64,000 nt of DNA, taken from Deinococcus aestuarii. Lineage in GTDB: Bacteria; Deinococcota; Deinococci; Deinococcales; Deinococcaceae. Both the position numbers and the translations under genes were made by a program. Location of the stretch: the NCBI RefSeq assembly GCF_018863415.1, contig NZ_JAHKSN010000001.1:186001-250000 (forward strand), written 5' to 3'. How positions within the stretch are numbered: the stretch's first letter is position 1; each line of letters begins with the position of its first letter. Shown here in pieces: positions 13,314-30,787 of the stretch. Below the pieces are notes generated by a model. It had not been told where the DNA came from. It saw nothing but the letters and a program-made list of their open reading frames with translations, and did not search any database.

Positions 13314-14048
13314 GTGGAAGGCCAGCAACCCGAACGCTGTTACACGCTCTGGTTCTCCCAGCGGACGGGCAGCACCCTCCTCTGCTCCGCCTTGCGGTCC
13401 ACGGGCGTCGCGGGAAGAATCTCCGAACGGCTCAACGACCGTGATCCGCAGGCGACGACGCTGCGCGACCTCCGGGACATGCTGCGGGCAGGCACGACAC
13501 CCAACGGCGTGTTTGGGCTGAAGTACGGGCCGGATGGGCGGTTCGGGCCGTGGATACAGACCTTCCGCCGGGAACTGGCCCTCCCCCCGGAGATGCCCCG
13601 CCCGGACGTGTGGGAGGCTGTATTTCCCAACAGCAGGCATCTCTACATGACGCGCCGCAACAAGGTCCGGCTGGCCGTCTCGTGGTGGCGGGCCATCGTC
13701 TCGGGGGAGTGGCACCGCGAGCACGGGCAGGCGCCGCAGGCGGGGGAGTTGCGAGGCCGCTATTCCTTCGACGCGATCAACCACCTCTTTGCCGAATGCA
13801 GCCTGCGCGAGGCGGCCACCGAGGAGTTCTTCGCCGAGGGAGGCGTCGTGCCCCTCACGCTCGTCTACGAGGACTTCATCCGCGACTACGAGGGGACGAT
13901 CCGGGCGGTGCTGATGTACCTGGAGCTTCCCACCGACGTTCCCATCGCTCCCCCGGCGTTCGCGCGACTCGCGGACGGGCTGACGGAGGAGTGGGTCGAC
14001 CGGTTTCGGGAGGAACGGCAGGCGGGCTGGAGCAACCATGTCTGGTAG
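13314..14048 (+). CDS. Stf0-like sulfotransferase
   Basis: Predicted PAPS-dependent sulfotransferase of the Stf0 type, the family that includes trehalose 2-sulfotransferase. The N-terminus has YTLWFSQRTGSTLLCSAL, which matches the PAPS 5'-phosphate loop. The middle holds MTRRNKVRLAVSWW, the usual 3'-phosphate Arg/Ser region, and the C-terminal part VYEDFIRDYEGTI. 244 residues is within the family range. Start is GTG 13314, preceded by a weak GAGG. The substrate is unknown; trehalose is only a family-based guess. It is monocistronic, about 100 bases after ppc. Confidence 0.75.
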   Translation: MEGQQPERCYTLWFSQRTGSTLLCSALRSTGVAGRISERLNDRDPQATTLRDLRDMLRAGTTPNGVFGLKYGPDGRFGPWIQTFRRELALPPEMPRPDVWEAVFPNSRHLYMTRRNKVRLAVSWWRAIVSGEWHREHGQAPQAGELRGRYSFDAINHLFAECSLREAATEEFFAEGGVVPLTLVYEDFIRDYEGTIRAVLMYLELPTDVPIAPPAFARLADGLTEEWVDRFREERQAGWSNHVW

Positions 14049-14118
14049 AGGCTCCCTGGGGGGAGGGCCGAGAGGCGAACGCTTGAGCTGGAACGGGCCC
14101 TGCGTCTGATCCCCTACG

Positions 14119-15576
14119 ATGTCCCTACCTATGCGCCGCCTCCCCCTCCTCGGCGCGCTCCTGGCCTCCCTGGCGGGCGCGCAACCTCCCTCCGGCCCGC
14201 CCTCCTGGGAGGGCCAGATCATCTATCAGGTCATGCCCGACCGCTTCTTCGACGGCGACAGGGCGAACAACGCGGGGGTGGACCGCAGCAACCCCCGCGC
14301 CTGGCACGGCGGGGACCTCGCGGGGCTCACACAGAAACTGCCCTATATCCAGGGGCTCGGGGCGACCGCCGTCTGGCTCACGCCGATCTACCGGCAGCAG
14401 GCGGGCAATTCCTTCGACACCGCGCCCTACCACGGCTACTGGCCCGCCGACTTCCGGGACGTGGACCCGCACTTCGGGACGCTGGGCGACTTCGACGCCT
14501 TCACGACGGCGGCGCGGTCGGCGGGGCTGCGGGTGGTGCTCGATCAGGTGGTCAACCACTACGGGTACGGGGCGGAGGCGGTGCGGCAACATCCCGCCTG
14601 GTTCAACGGGCAGGCCGAGTGCGACAAGACGACGAACAAGGACGTGGACTGCCCCCTGGCCGGTCTCCCCGACCTCAAGCAGGCAAGCCCCGAGGTCCGC
14701 GACCTGCTCCTCGGGAACGCGGACTTCTGGCGGGCACGGGGGGTGGACGCCTTCCGGTACGACGCGATCCGGCACGTGGAGCGGCCCTTCCTGAAAGACG
14801 TGCTCGCCCGTGACCGCGCCGCCGGGACGTGGACGCTGGGCGAGTGGTACGGCGCCGACACGGGCACGGTGGCCGAGTGGCAGCGGGCGGGCTTCGACAG
14901 CCTGTTCCTCTTCAGCCTGCAAGGGGCGATGCAAAAGAGTGTGATGGGCGGGCAGAGCCTGACCCAGGTGGCGAATGTGCTCTCCCGCCAGGGCGAACTG
15001 CCCAGGCCCGGCGAGGTCGCCCTCTTCCTCGACAACCACGACCTGCCCCGTTTCGCGCAGGGCTCGCTCTTCGAGGACGAGGCTCAAACCCGCACCCGTT
15101 ACGGCCTGCGGGCGCTGCTGACCCTGAGGGGGGTGCCGGTCCTCTGGCAGGGCACCGAGATCGCCCTGCGGGGAGGGGCGGACCCCGACAACCGCCGCGA
15201 CATGCGCTTCGAGGACGGGTGGACGACCGCCGAGAAGGCCGTGTACGCCGCTGCGCGGGACGCCATCGCCGTCCGCAGGGCCAGCCGCGCCCTGAGCGTG
15301 GGCACCCAGACCCTGCGGCCCGTGCCGGACACCCTGCAAGACGACCTCCTGCTCCTGACCCGGGAGGTGGACGGCGAGCGGGTGCTGGCGGCGTGGCACG
15401 GGGGCAGAGAGCGCAGGACCTACAGCCTGCGTCTGAGCACCCTGGGGCTGACGGCGGCGGATCAGGCCGTCACGCGCAGCCTGTACGCCGGGCAGGACGC
15501 CAGGGTCAGCGTGGGCGGCGGGTGGCTGCACCTCAGCCTGCCGGGGAAGGACGCGGCGGTGTTCGGGCTGAGGTAG
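14119..15576 (+). CDS. Secreted alpha-amylase, GH13
   Basis: Exported GH13 enzyme cutting alpha-1,4-glucans. A signal peptide (MRRLPLLGALLASLAGAQ) is followed by a TIM barrel starting IIYQVMPDRFFDGD. The four GH13 regions are visible: VLDQVVNH, VDAFRYDAIRH with the nucleophile Asp, TLGEWYG with the acid/base Glu, and FLDNHDLPRF with the third Asp. A beta-sandwich domain C closes the protein at 485 residues. ATG 14131 is an alternative start and makes the shorter signal peptide, with TACGAT (14115-14120) ten bases before it. The context suggests scavenging of extracellular starch or glycogen. Confidence 0.9.
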   Translation: MSLPMRRLPLLGALLASLAGAQPPSGPPSWEGQIIYQVMPDRFFDGDRANNAGVDRSNPRAWHGGDLAGLTQKLPYIQGLGATAVWLTPIYRQQAGNSFDTAPYHGYWPADFRDVDPHFGTLGDFDAFTTAARSAGLRVVLDQVVNHYGYGAEAVRQHPAWFNGQAECDKTTNKDVDCPLAGLPDLKQASPEVRDLLLGNADFWRARGVDAFRYDAIRHVERPFLKDVLARDRAAGTWTLGEWYGADTGTVAEWQRAGFDSLFLFSLQGAMQKSVMGGQSLTQVANVLSRQGELPRPGEVALFLDNHDLPRFAQGSLFEDEAQTRTRYGLRALLTLRGVPVLWQGTEIALRGGADPDNRRDMRFEDGWTTAEKAVYAAARDAIAVRRASRALSVGTQTLRPVPDTLQDDLLLLTREVDGERVLAAWHGGRERRTYSLRLSTLGLTAADQAVTRSLYAGQDARVSVGGGWLHLSLPGKDAAVFGLR

Positions 15577-15629
15577 GCGGCAGGACGGGGCGAGGCGTCC
15601 GGAACGAGGCCCACCCCCTCCCCCTGCAC

Positions 15630-15635
15630 TACCAT
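15630..15635 (+). promoter_or_regulatory. -10 element TACCAT, leaderless start
   Basis: TACCAT ends 7 bases before GTG 15643. It overlaps a possible earlier ATG at 15634, which argues for the GTG as the true start. Confidence 0.5.
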
Positions 15636-15642
15636 GCTCCCC

Positions 15643-17280
15643 GTGCGTTCCCCCCTGCCCCGCGCCGTCCTGACCCGCCTGGAGACCGGGCGGCTGGTGG
15701 TCCTCAGCGTGGTGCTCGGCGCCCTGGTGGGGGGGTTGTGCATTCCGCTGCGGCTGGGGCTGGACTTGCTGCTGCGGCTGGGAGCCCGGGTGACCGGCTA
15801 CTCGCCCCCCGGCACCCCCGGCGAGGGCGGGTTGCTGATGGCCTTTGTCGGGACGGCGCTGCCCTGGGGGCTGCTCGCCCTGCCGGTCGTGGGGGCCGCC
15901 TGCGCGTGGCTGGTGCCCAGGGAGACGGGCGGGCCCCTCGCGCAGCTCGTGGGGGGCTACCACGCGCGGGGGCAGTGGCCCACTCCCCCCCTCCAGCTCC
16001 GGACGATGGCGGCCACGCTGCTGGGGTACGGGGCCGGGCTGCTCGTGGGCCGCGACGCCCCCTTCACGATGGTCGGGCAGCTCGGCGCGCGGGTGCTGCG
16101 GCGGGCCACCCGGCTCGACGCGGTGGAGACGCGCACCCTGACGCTGGCGGGGGCGGCGGCGGGGCTGGGGGCGGTGCTGCACGCGCCCCTCGCGGCGGCG
16201 GTCCTCGTGACCGAGGTGCTCTACCGCCGCTTCGAGTTCGAGTTCGAGGTGCTGATGCCCTGCGTGCTCGCCTCGGTGGCGGCGTACGCGGTGTACGGGG
16301 CGGCCTTCGGGTTCACGCCCCTGTTCAGCGTCCAGGATCTCCAGGGACCCGCCCTCGCCCAGGCGCTGGGCTTCGCGGGGGTGGCGCTGGCGGTGACGCT
16401 GGCGGGGTGGGCGTCCCTCCTCGGCTCCCGGGTGCTGCCCGAGCCCTGGACGGCCGGGGTCCCGCGCGTGGTCCTGGGAGGCGCCTTCGGGCTGCTCACG
16501 GCGGCGCTGGCGGTCCTGGGCACCCCCGCCGTGCTCGGTGACGGGTCGGGCTGGGTGCAGCTCGGGCTCTCGGGCTTTCTCGGGCCGGAGGCGGTCGGGG
16601 TGGGCGCGTGGCGCTGGCTGCTCCTCGCGCTGGGGGCGCGGCTGGCCTTCGGGGGCGGGGTGCTGCCGTCGGTGGGGGTGGGCGGGCTGCTCGGCACCGG
16701 AGGGGCGACGTGGCTCGGGCTGGACCCGGCGGTCGGTGCGCTCGTCGGGTCCGTCGCCTTTCTCACCGCCACGCTGAACGTGCCCGTGGCGGCGGCGCTG
16801 CTCGCGGTGGCCTGGGGCGGCGACGCCATGCTGCCCACCGCCCTGCTCACCGCCGGGCTGGCCCACGTCGTCAGCGGCGAGGCGGGCCTGCTCGGCGTCC
16901 AGGCCCGCTCCCGCGCCGCGAGTGCCGTCCACGCGGGGGGCGCCCTCACCCTGCTGCCCGAGGGGGTCCGGCTGGCCGCACGCCGCTCCCCGGAGGACAC
17001 GCCCGGCACCCCACTCGACGCCCCCGCCGCGGACGGCGGCCCCGCCCCCCTCACCTCCGACCGCGAGCTGTACCGGCGGGCGGTGCCGAGCGGGTGGCAG
17101 GGGGCGCGGCTCTCGGTCCTCTCCCTCCCCCCCGGTGTGGAGGTCGTGGGCATCGTGCGGGAGGGGACCGTGCGCCCGCCCCGCCCGGAGCTGCGCCTCA
17201 CCGCCGAGGACGAACTCGTCTTCCTGGCGCGGCCTGAAGCATACGCCGCCCTCGAAGGGGTGCTGCGGCTGCCGGGCTGA
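15643..17280 (+). CDS. CLC-type chloride channel/antiporter with RCK_C tail
   Basis: Membrane protein of the CLC family, 545 residues with many transmembrane helices (about 15-425), followed by a soluble C-terminal region (about 460-545) resembling the RCK_C/TrkA-C ligand-binding fold (RLSVLSLPPGVEVVGIVREG). The segment where CLC proteins have GREGP reads GRDAPFTMVGQLGA, with Asp138 at the gating Glu position. The usual selectivity loop GSGIP is not visible; GGPLAQLVGG stands in that region. An RCK_C tail is rarer than CBS domains in this family and suggests gating by a small ligand. GTG 15643 is chosen from TACCAT 7 bases upstream. Confidence 0.82.
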   Translation: MRSPLPRAVLTRLETGRLVVLSVVLGALVGGLCIPLRLGLDLLLRLGARVTGYSPPGTPGEGGLLMAFVGTALPWGLLALPVVGAACAWLVPRETGGPLAQLVGGYHARGQWPTPPLQLRTMAATLLGYGAGLLVGRDAPFTMVGQLGARVLRRATRLDAVETRTLTLAGAAAGLGAVLHAPLAAAVLVTEVLYRRFEFEFEVLMPCVLASVAAYAVYGAAFGFTPLFSVQDLQGPALAQALGFAGVALAVTLAGWASLLGSRVLPEPWTAGVPRVVLGGAFGLLTAALAVLGTPAVLGDGSGWVQLGLSGFLGPEAVGVGAWRWLLLALGARLAFGGGVLPSVGVGGLLGTGGATWLGLDPAVGALVGSVAFLTATLNVPVAAALLAVAWGGDAMLPTALLTAGLAHVVSGEAGLLGVQARSRAASAVHAGGALTLLPEGVRLAARRSPEDTPGTPLDAPAADGGPAPLTSDRELYRRAVPSGWQGARLSVLSLPPGVEVVGIVREGTVRPPRPELRLTAEDELVFLARPEAYAALEGVLRLPG

Positions 17281-17323
17281 GGCCCCCGTCTCCCCATCCT
17301 GAACACGCCTCCCGGGCCGTGCC

Positions 17324-17329
17324 CATAAT
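17324..17329 (+). promoter_or_regulatory. -10-like CATAAT before an MFS gene
   Basis: CATAAT ends 6 bases before GTG 17336; no ribosome binding site lies between. Confidence 0.35.
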
Positions 17330-17335
17330 GCCCGG

Positions 17336-18580
<1,245 letters not shown>

Positions 18581-18704
18581 GGGGCAGGAACTCTCCGCAA
18601 TTCCGCGAACGGGGACAGTTCCGCCGGCCCCCGGAGGGCGACAATAGGACGGGGCCGCGTGGTGGACTCCGAGCGCCTCCTCCACCCGCCCCGAGGAACC
18701 GCCC

Positions 18705-19678
<974 letters not shown>

Positions 19679-19682
<4 letters not shown>

Positions 19683-20320
19683 CGGTCCGGTCTCCCGCCC
19701 GTGTTCCCCGCCGCCCCCTCCCCTGGCTCGTCCCGGCGGTGACGGCGGGTGGCCTCCTCCCCTTGGCCGTGCTGCTCTCGGACGCCTGGACGGGGGCGCT
19801 CGGCGCGAATCCGGTTCAGCGGGCCCTGCACCAGACCGGCCTCCTCGCCCTCGTGCTGCTGATCCTCTCGCTCGCCTGCACGCCGCTGCGGCTGGTCTTC
19901 CGGTGGACCTGGCCCGCGCGCATCCGCCGGGCGCTGGGCCTGCTCGCCTTCGGGTACGCCGCGCTGCACTTCCTGATCTACCTGTTCGACCAGGGATTCG
20001 CGCCCGGCGCCGTCGTCACCGACGTGTTGGAGCGGCCCTTCATCACCGTCGGCTTCATCGCGCTCCTGCTCCTCGTGCCGCTGGCGTGGACGAGCAGGTC
20101 GGATTCGATACGCCGACTCGGATTCGCCCGCTGGCAACGGCTCCACCAACTCGTCTACGTGGCGGTGAGCCTCGCCGCCCTGCACTACTGGTGGGGAGTC
20201 AAGAAGGACCACACCGCCCCGTTCCTGGCCGTTCTCGCCCTCGCGGCGCTGTTCGCGGTGCGGCGGGTGTGGAACCGGCGGCAGCCCGTCCGGACGCGGG
20301 CCACGCAGCCGGGCGACTGA
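19679..20320 (+). CDS. msrQ: Heme-binding membrane subunit MsrQ
   Basis: Integral membrane cytochrome b-type protein that passes electrons from the quinone pool or flavins to MsrP. 213 residues, the normal size, with about six helices. Heme-ligating His candidates are in [11 protein letters not shown] and [19 protein letters not shown]. The start is the TTG at 19679, whose bases overlap the msrP stop as TTGA. GAGG lies about 9 bases before it, and no ATG or GTG gives a full first helix. The unusual start and overlap indicate translational coupling to msrP. The next gene is convergent, 18 bases away. Confidence 0.88.
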
Positions 20321-20338
20321 CACCCAGCCTGCCGGGAT

Positions 20339-21136
20339 TCAGTGCCCGAGAATCTTGCCCAGGAACGCCTTCGCGCGCTCGTGCTGGGGGTTGGTGTAGA
20401 AGGCCTCGGGCGTCGTGTCCTCCACGATCTGGCCCGCGTCGAAGAAGAGGATGCGGTCGGCGACCTCCCGCGCGAAGCCCATCTCGTGCGTGACGACGAG
20501 CATGGTCATGCCGGTGCGCGCGAGCTCCTTCATCACGTCGAGCACTTCCTTGATCATCTCGGGGTCGAGGGCGCTGGTCGGCTCGTCGAAGAGCATCACC
20601 TTGGGGTCCATCGCCAGGGCGCGGGCGATGGCGACGCGCTGCTGCTGCCCGCCGGAAAGCTGCGCCGGGTACTTCTGCGCCTGCTCCTCGATGCCGACGC
20701 GGCGCAACAACTCCAGCCCGCGTCTCTCGGCCTCGGCCTTGCTCGTCTTGCGAACCCGGGTGGGCGCGAGGGTGATGTTCTCCAGCACGGTGAGGTGCGG
20801 GAAGAGGTTGAAGGACTGGAAGACCATCCCGACCTCGCGCCGGATCGCGTCGAGGTTGCGGGCCCCCTGGAGGGGAATGCCGTCTACCGTGATGCTGCCG
20901 CCGTCGTGCGGGTCGAGCGCGTTGATCGTGCGGATGAAGGTGCTCTTGCCGCTGCCCGAGGGCCCGATGATGACGACGACCTCGCCGGGCCGGACGCTCA
21001 TGCTCACCCCGCGCAGGGCGTGGAAGTTCCCGAAGTGCTTGTGCACGTCCTGAGCGACGATGATGGGCTGCACCGCCCGGGTGTCTGCGCCCGTGCCCGT
21101 GCCGGTGGAGACGGAGCCGGTGATGATCTGGGTCAT
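20339..21136 (-). CDS. Polar amino acid ABC transporter ATPase (GlnQ type)
   Basis: ATP-binding subunit of a polar amino acid importer. 265 residues. Walker [10 protein letters not shown]-loop [11 protein letters not shown], signature LSGGQQQR, Walker [15 protein letters not shown], and switch His in VVTHEMGFA are all intact. The start is ATG 21136, with TACACT 6 bases upstream; the frame is open further but the N-terminus then loses family similarity. The matching permease (24629) and binding protein (25602) lie on the same strand but are separated by the TRAP genes, so this ATPase has its own promoter. Confidence 0.9.
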   Translation of the reverse strand: MTQIITGSVSTGTGTGADTRAVQPIIVAQDVHKHFGNFHALRGVSMSVRPGEVVVIIGPSGSGKSTFIRTINALDPHDGGSITVDGIPLQGARNLDAIRREVGMVFQSFNLFPHLTVLENITLAPTRVRKTSKAEAERRGLELLRRVGIEEQAQKYPAQLSGGQQQRVAIARALAMDPKVMLFDEPTSALDPEMIKEVLDVMKELARTGMTMLVVTHEMGFAREVADRILFFDAGQIVEDTTPEAFYTNPQHERAKAFLGKILGH

Positions 21137-21142
21137 GCGCGG

Positions 21143-21148
21143 AGTGTA
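21143..21148 (-). promoter_or_regulatory. -10 element TACACT of the GlnQ-type ATPase
   Basis: On the minus strand TACACT ends 6 bases before ATG 21136. Confidence 0.5.
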
Positions 21149-21258
21149 CAGGCTGCCGGAGGAGGGGACGTTGAGCGGCGCCCGCGACCCGGACGGTCTG
21201 TGGCGCGCGAAGCCCCCGGCGGCCCGGGGTGGAAGCGGCTCCAACCTTCATCACATGC

Positions 21259-21264
21259 TAAACT
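21259..21264 (+). promoter_or_regulatory. Possible -10 TAAACT of the TRAP operon
   Basis: TAAACT is the best AT-rich hexamer in the divergent 181-base interval, 53 bases before the SBP ATG. This agrees with a leader containing the AAGGAG ribosome binding site at 21306-21311. No clear -35 is visible. Confidence 0.35.
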
Positions 21265-21317
21265 TCACGCCACCCGCCGCACCGGCAACCCTCCACCGTT
21301 GCCCACAAGGAGCCTCC

Positions 21318-22274
<957 letters not shown>

Positions 22275-22297
22275 GCACCCCCTGGGGCCAGCACCCG

Positions 22298-22335
22298 GGC
22301 CAGCCGCCCACCCCCTGCGGCTGGCCTCTTTTATT
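22298..22335 (+). terminator. Hairpin with T tail between TRAP SBP and permease
   Basis: GGCCAGCCG (22298-22306) pairs with CGGCTGGCC (22318-22326), followed by TCTTTTATT. As an internal terminator it would leave more binding-protein than permease mRNA, a common pattern for binding-protein transporters. Confidence 0.7.
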
Positions 22336-22344
22336 CGGGAAAGG

Positions 22345-22355
22345 ATGAGTGACCT

Positions 22356-22359
<4 letters not shown>
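22345..22359 (+). CDS. Four-codon minimal ORF overlapping a permease start
   Basis: ATG AGT GAC CTG TGA (MSDL then stop) precedes and overlaps the GTG start of the permease at 22356. AAAGGA is directly before the ATG. The nine bases TGAGTGACC are repeated at the two starts, so this may be a duplicated start region or a translational coupling device. It is listed for its position; expression is unproven. Confidence 0.3.
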
Positions 22360-24521
<2,162 letters not shown>

Positions 24522-24524
24522 GGG

Positions 24525-24555
24525 AGCGGTCAGCCGTCAGCTTTCAGCGGTCGGC
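24525..24555. repeat. GTCAGC-type intergenic repeat, left arm
   Basis: The unit AGCGGTCAGCCGTCAGC (24525-24541), then TTTCAGCGGTC. It is the inverted copy of 24599-24627 and related to repeats at 43721 and 44438. Confidence 0.6.
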
Positions 24556-24584
24556 AAAAAACCCCCGGTGCAGGAGGCCGGGGG
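24556..24584 (-). terminator. Terminator between convergent TRAP and permease genes
   Basis: Stem CCCCCGG (24562-24568) with CCGGGGG (24578-24584). On the minus strand it is followed by six T, so it ends the permease transcript. The plus-strand tail is weak (CTTTGG). Confidence 0.7.
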
Positions 24585-24598
24585 CTTTGGCTGTTGCT

Positions 24599-24627
24599 GC
24601 TGACGGCTGACCGCTGAAAGCTGAGAG
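24599..24627. repeat. GTCAGC-type intergenic repeat, right arm
   Basis: GCTGACGGCTGACCGCT (24599-24615) is the exact reverse complement of 24525-24541 (17 bases), followed by GAAAGCTGAGAG. Confidence 0.6.
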
Positions 24628-24628
24628 C

Positions 24629-25420
24629 CTACCTCGTGGCGATCTTCACCCGCTTCTCCAGTTGATCCGTGAACAGCGTCATCACCGTCGTCAGCGCGAG
24701 GTACACGGCGGCGACGGTCGCCAAAACCGGGACAGGTTGGAAGGTTTCACTTGAGACGCGATCCCCGGCCAATGTGAGTTCGAGAAGGGCTATGGTCGAG
24801 GCGAGCGAGGAGTCCTTGAGCAGCGCCACGAGGTTGTTCACCAGCGGCGGCACGACGATCCTGAGAGCCTGCGGGAGGACGACCGTGCTCATGGTCTGCC
24901 CGCCGCTGAGGCCCAGGCTGCGCGCCGCCTCGCCCTGGCCGCGCGGGATGGCGAGGATGCCCGCGCGGATGACCTCGGCGTTGTAGGCGCCCACGTTCAG
25001 GGAAAGAGCGATCACGGCGGACCAGAACTCGTCGAGGCGGATGTTCAGCCCGACCGCTTGCAGGATGGGCGGCAGCGCGTTGTACACGAAGAGAATCTGC
25101 ACGAGCAGGGGCGTGCCGCGAATCAGCCAGATGAAGAGCCCGGCGGGCGCGCGCACCAGCCACAGCGCACTCGTCCGCTGGATACCCGCCACGATGCCGA
25201 TCACCAGCCCGATCAACCCGCTGACCACCGTCAGTTGCAGGGTCATCCGCGCCCCCTCCACGAACAGGTCGGCGCGGGGGCCGATGGGGTCGGGAACGGC
25301 GCGCAAGACCTGGGTGATCAGGAAGAAGAGGAGCAGGAAGGCGGCGACCGCGCCCACGAGCCACAGCAGCAGGTTCACGCCGCCGAGGGGTGGCCGGGGC
25401 GTGGTCTTCTGGGCCGTCAT
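24629..25420 (-). CDS. Polar amino acid ABC transporter permease (HisM/GlnP type)
   Basis: Inner-membrane permease of a polar amino acid importer, 263 residues with about five to six helices. The EAA loop is visible as EAARSLGLSGGQTMSTVVLPQALR, contacting the ATPase; also LSLNVGAYNAEVIRAGI. Start ATG 25420. It is downstream of the binding protein (25602) with a 180-base gap that includes a terminator-like hairpin and an inverted repeat. The ATPase that completes the set is at 20339. Confidence 0.9.
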   Translation of the reverse strand: MTAQKTTPRPPLGGVNLLLWLVGAVAAFLLLFFLITQVLRAVPDPIGPRADLFVEGARMTLQLTVVSGLIGLVIGIVAGIQRTSALWLVRAPAGLFIWLIRGTPLLVQILFVYNALPPILQAVGLNIRLDEFWSAVIALSLNVGAYNAEVIRAGILAIPRGQGEAARSLGLSGGQTMSTVVLPQALRIVVPPLVNNLVALLKDSSLASTIALLELTLAGDRVSSETFQPVPVLATVAAVYLALTTVMTLFTDQLEKRVKIATR

Positions 25421-25447
25421 TCGTCGTCCCCGGCAGGCGGGGCGGAG

Positions 25448-25485
25448 TGGAATGTGGGTTGGATTGTCATTGACTGATCATTCCA
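25448..25485. repeat. Inverted repeat TGGAATG ... CATTCCA before the permease
   Basis: Perfect 7-base arms at 25448-25454 and 25479-25485 enclose 24 bases with GACAAT on the minus strand. It lies 28 bases upstream of the permease start and could be an operator or mRNA leader hairpin. Confidence 0.35.
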
Positions 25486-25551
25486 CAAATCGCGGCGTCC
25501 GGTGCCCGTCCCCGTGGGCCGTCCGGGGGTGGAAGTCCCGTCGTGCACGCA

Positions 25552-25583
25552 GAAAAATCCCGGCCGCCCGCGAGCGACCGGGA
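25552..25583 (-). terminator. Terminator after the amino acid binding protein
   Basis: On the minus strand TCCCGG ... CCGGGA (25578-25583 with 25558-25563) precedes a run of five T. It separates most binding-protein message from the permease message. Confidence 0.55.
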
Positions 25584-25601
25584 GGGCGGTGCGGCGTGGG
25601 C

Positions 25602-26360
25602 TCAGCGGCAGCGGATGTCCTGACCGAAGTACTGGCCGCTGACCCGCGCGTAGGTGCCGTTGTTCTGCACCTTGGTCAGGGCGGCGTTGAGTTCCTTGAG
25701 CAGGCTCACGTTGCCCTTGCGCACCGCCATGCCGATGCGCTCGTTGAACAGCAGGTCACCCTGCACGAGCTTGCCCTTTTGCGCCTTCACGAGGTCGAGC
25801 CCGGTGAACTTGTCGCCCACCCAGGCGTCGGTGCGGCCCGCGAGCAGCGCGGCCTGGGCGTCGGTGTCCTTGGGGAAGGTCTTCACGTCGCCCACGCCGG
25901 GGACCTTGCGCACGTTCTCCAGGTAGGTCGTGCCGACCTGCACGGCGACCGCCTTGCCCCGCAGGTCGGCGGCGGTCTTCGGGCCCCCCGGCTTGGCGAC
26001 GATGGCGCCGCCCGTGCAGTAGTGCGGATTCGAGAAGTCCACCGCCCGCGCCCGCTCGGGCGTGATGCCGTGGGAAGCGATCACGAAGTCGTAGCGGTCC
26101 TGGTTGAGCCCGATCAGCAGGTTGTCGAAGGGCTGGGTCACCCACTGCACCTTCACGCCCAGCGTCTTGGCGAGCTCATCCGCGAGGTCCACCTCGAAGC
26201 CCGTCAGTTCCTTGCCCTTCAGGATGTTGAAGGGCGGGAAGGCGCCTTCCGTGGCGATCCGGACCGTACCGTTGCGCTTGATCTCGTCCCAGGTGCGCGC
26301 CTCGGCGGCGGTGGCGAGCAGGGTCAGGGCGGTCAGGGTCAGCAGGGCTCTTTTCATCAT
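25602..26360 (-). CDS. Polar amino acid ABC transporter binding protein
   Basis: Periplasmic solute-binding protein of family 3, 252 residues. Signal peptide residues 1-22 (ALLTLTALTLLATAAEA); mature domain has GTVRIATEGAFPPFN and LTGFEVDLADELAKTLGV, both typical of the family. GGAGGA lies 7 bases before the ATG at 26360 (MM pair). A likely -10 TAGAGT is about 50 bases upstream. It is followed by its own terminator and the permease. Confidence 0.92.
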   Translation of the reverse strand: MMKRALLTLTALTLLATAAEARTWDEIKRNGTVRIATEGAFPPFNILKGKELTGFEVDLADELAKTLGVKVQWVTQPFDNLLIGLNQDRYDFVIASHGITPERARAVDFSNPHYCTGGAIVAKPGGPKTAADLRGKAVAVQVGTTYLENVRKVPGVGDVKTFPKDTDAQAALLAGRTDAWVGDKFTGLDLVKAQKGKLVQGDLLFNERIGMAVRKGNVSLLKELNAALTKVQNNGTYARVSGQYFGQDIRCR

Positions 26361-26470
26361 GCAGGTTCCTCCGGTGGTGGGCTGGGTGGGATGTTCCGGC
26401 ACTCTAGCGCCTGGATAAAGGCTGGAGGAAGACCGCGCAGATGAGGAAGCTGACCCGCCTCGCACGAACG

Positions 26471-26501
26471 GGCGCCGCCTCCCGAGGGGGAAGGCGGCGC
26501 C
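26471..26501 (-). terminator. Hairpin after the MsmK-type ATPase
   Basis: Ten-base perfect stem GGCGCCGCCT (26471-26480) with AGGCGGCGCC (26492-26501) in the interval between the binding protein start and the end of the MsmK gene. It has no T run, so it may be a bidirectional mRNA end structure rather than a classical terminator. Confidence 0.4.
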
Positions 26502-26520
26502 GTGTGAGGCGGGGCGGGGT

Positions 26521-27753
<1,233 letters not shown>

Positions 27754-27772
27754 TGCTCTTGCCCGTGAAAGG

Positions 27773-27787
27773 TTCCCAAAATGGGAA
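27773..27787. repeat. TTCCCA-AAA-TGGGAA palindrome in the MsmK leader
   Basis: Perfect 6-base arms around AAA, 41 bases before the MsmK start. Might be a repressor site or small hairpin; I know of no factor that fits. Confidence 0.35.
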
Positions 27788-27851
27788 TCGGGCAACCGGG
27801 GTACGAGAACGAGAATCCCGGGGTGTACGCTGACGCTGGGCTGACGGGTGA

Positions 27852-27882
27852 AGTTTACCACGGGCGGAGCGCGGCGGGACAA
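27852..27882 (-). promoter_or_regulatory. Promoter of the MsmK-type gene
   Basis: On the minus strand TTGTCC, 19-base spacer, TAAACT. It is about 120 bases before the start codon, giving a long leader. Confidence 0.45.
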
Positions 27883-28016
27883 GGCGGCGGCGTGGCTGGA
27901 CCCGGATCAAGACGGGGCGCGGTCGGCCCCCATCCCCTGGGTCGCCGCGAAGGGCGCCTCTCCGGGGCCCGGGGACGGGTTCGCTCAGCATGACCCGGGG
28001 GCTCCCCCGCGACGCC

Positions 28017-28048
28017 AAGGGGGCGCAGACCCACCGGCCCACGCCCCC
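28017..28048 (-). terminator. Weak hairpin after secA
   Basis: On the minus strand GGGGGCG (28042-28048) pairs with CGCCCCC (28019-28025), followed by CTTGG. No real T tract. Confidence 0.35.
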
Positions 28049-28063
28049 TTCCCTCGCCGCCGC

Positions 28064-30673
<2,610 letters not shown>

Positions 30674-30681
30674 ATCGCCCG

Positions 30682-30687
30682 AGTATA
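30682..30687 (-). promoter_or_regulatory. -10 element TATACT of secA
   Basis: On the minus strand TATACT ends 8 bases before ATG 30673 with no ribosome binding site. Confidence 0.5.
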
Positions 30688-30787
30688 GCGCGGCAGACCT
30701 CACGCCCGCCTGACAAGTTCAGTGAGATGGGCGTAAGGAAGTTGAGCCAAAGAGACTCAGAGGGAGGGCGATGAAAGCCGGCAGAAT

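Noticed and set aside
27781..27993. 70-codon plus-strand ORF in the MsmK leader
   Set aside because: Low-complexity Gly/Arg composition, no motif, and overlapping a better promoter on the other strand.
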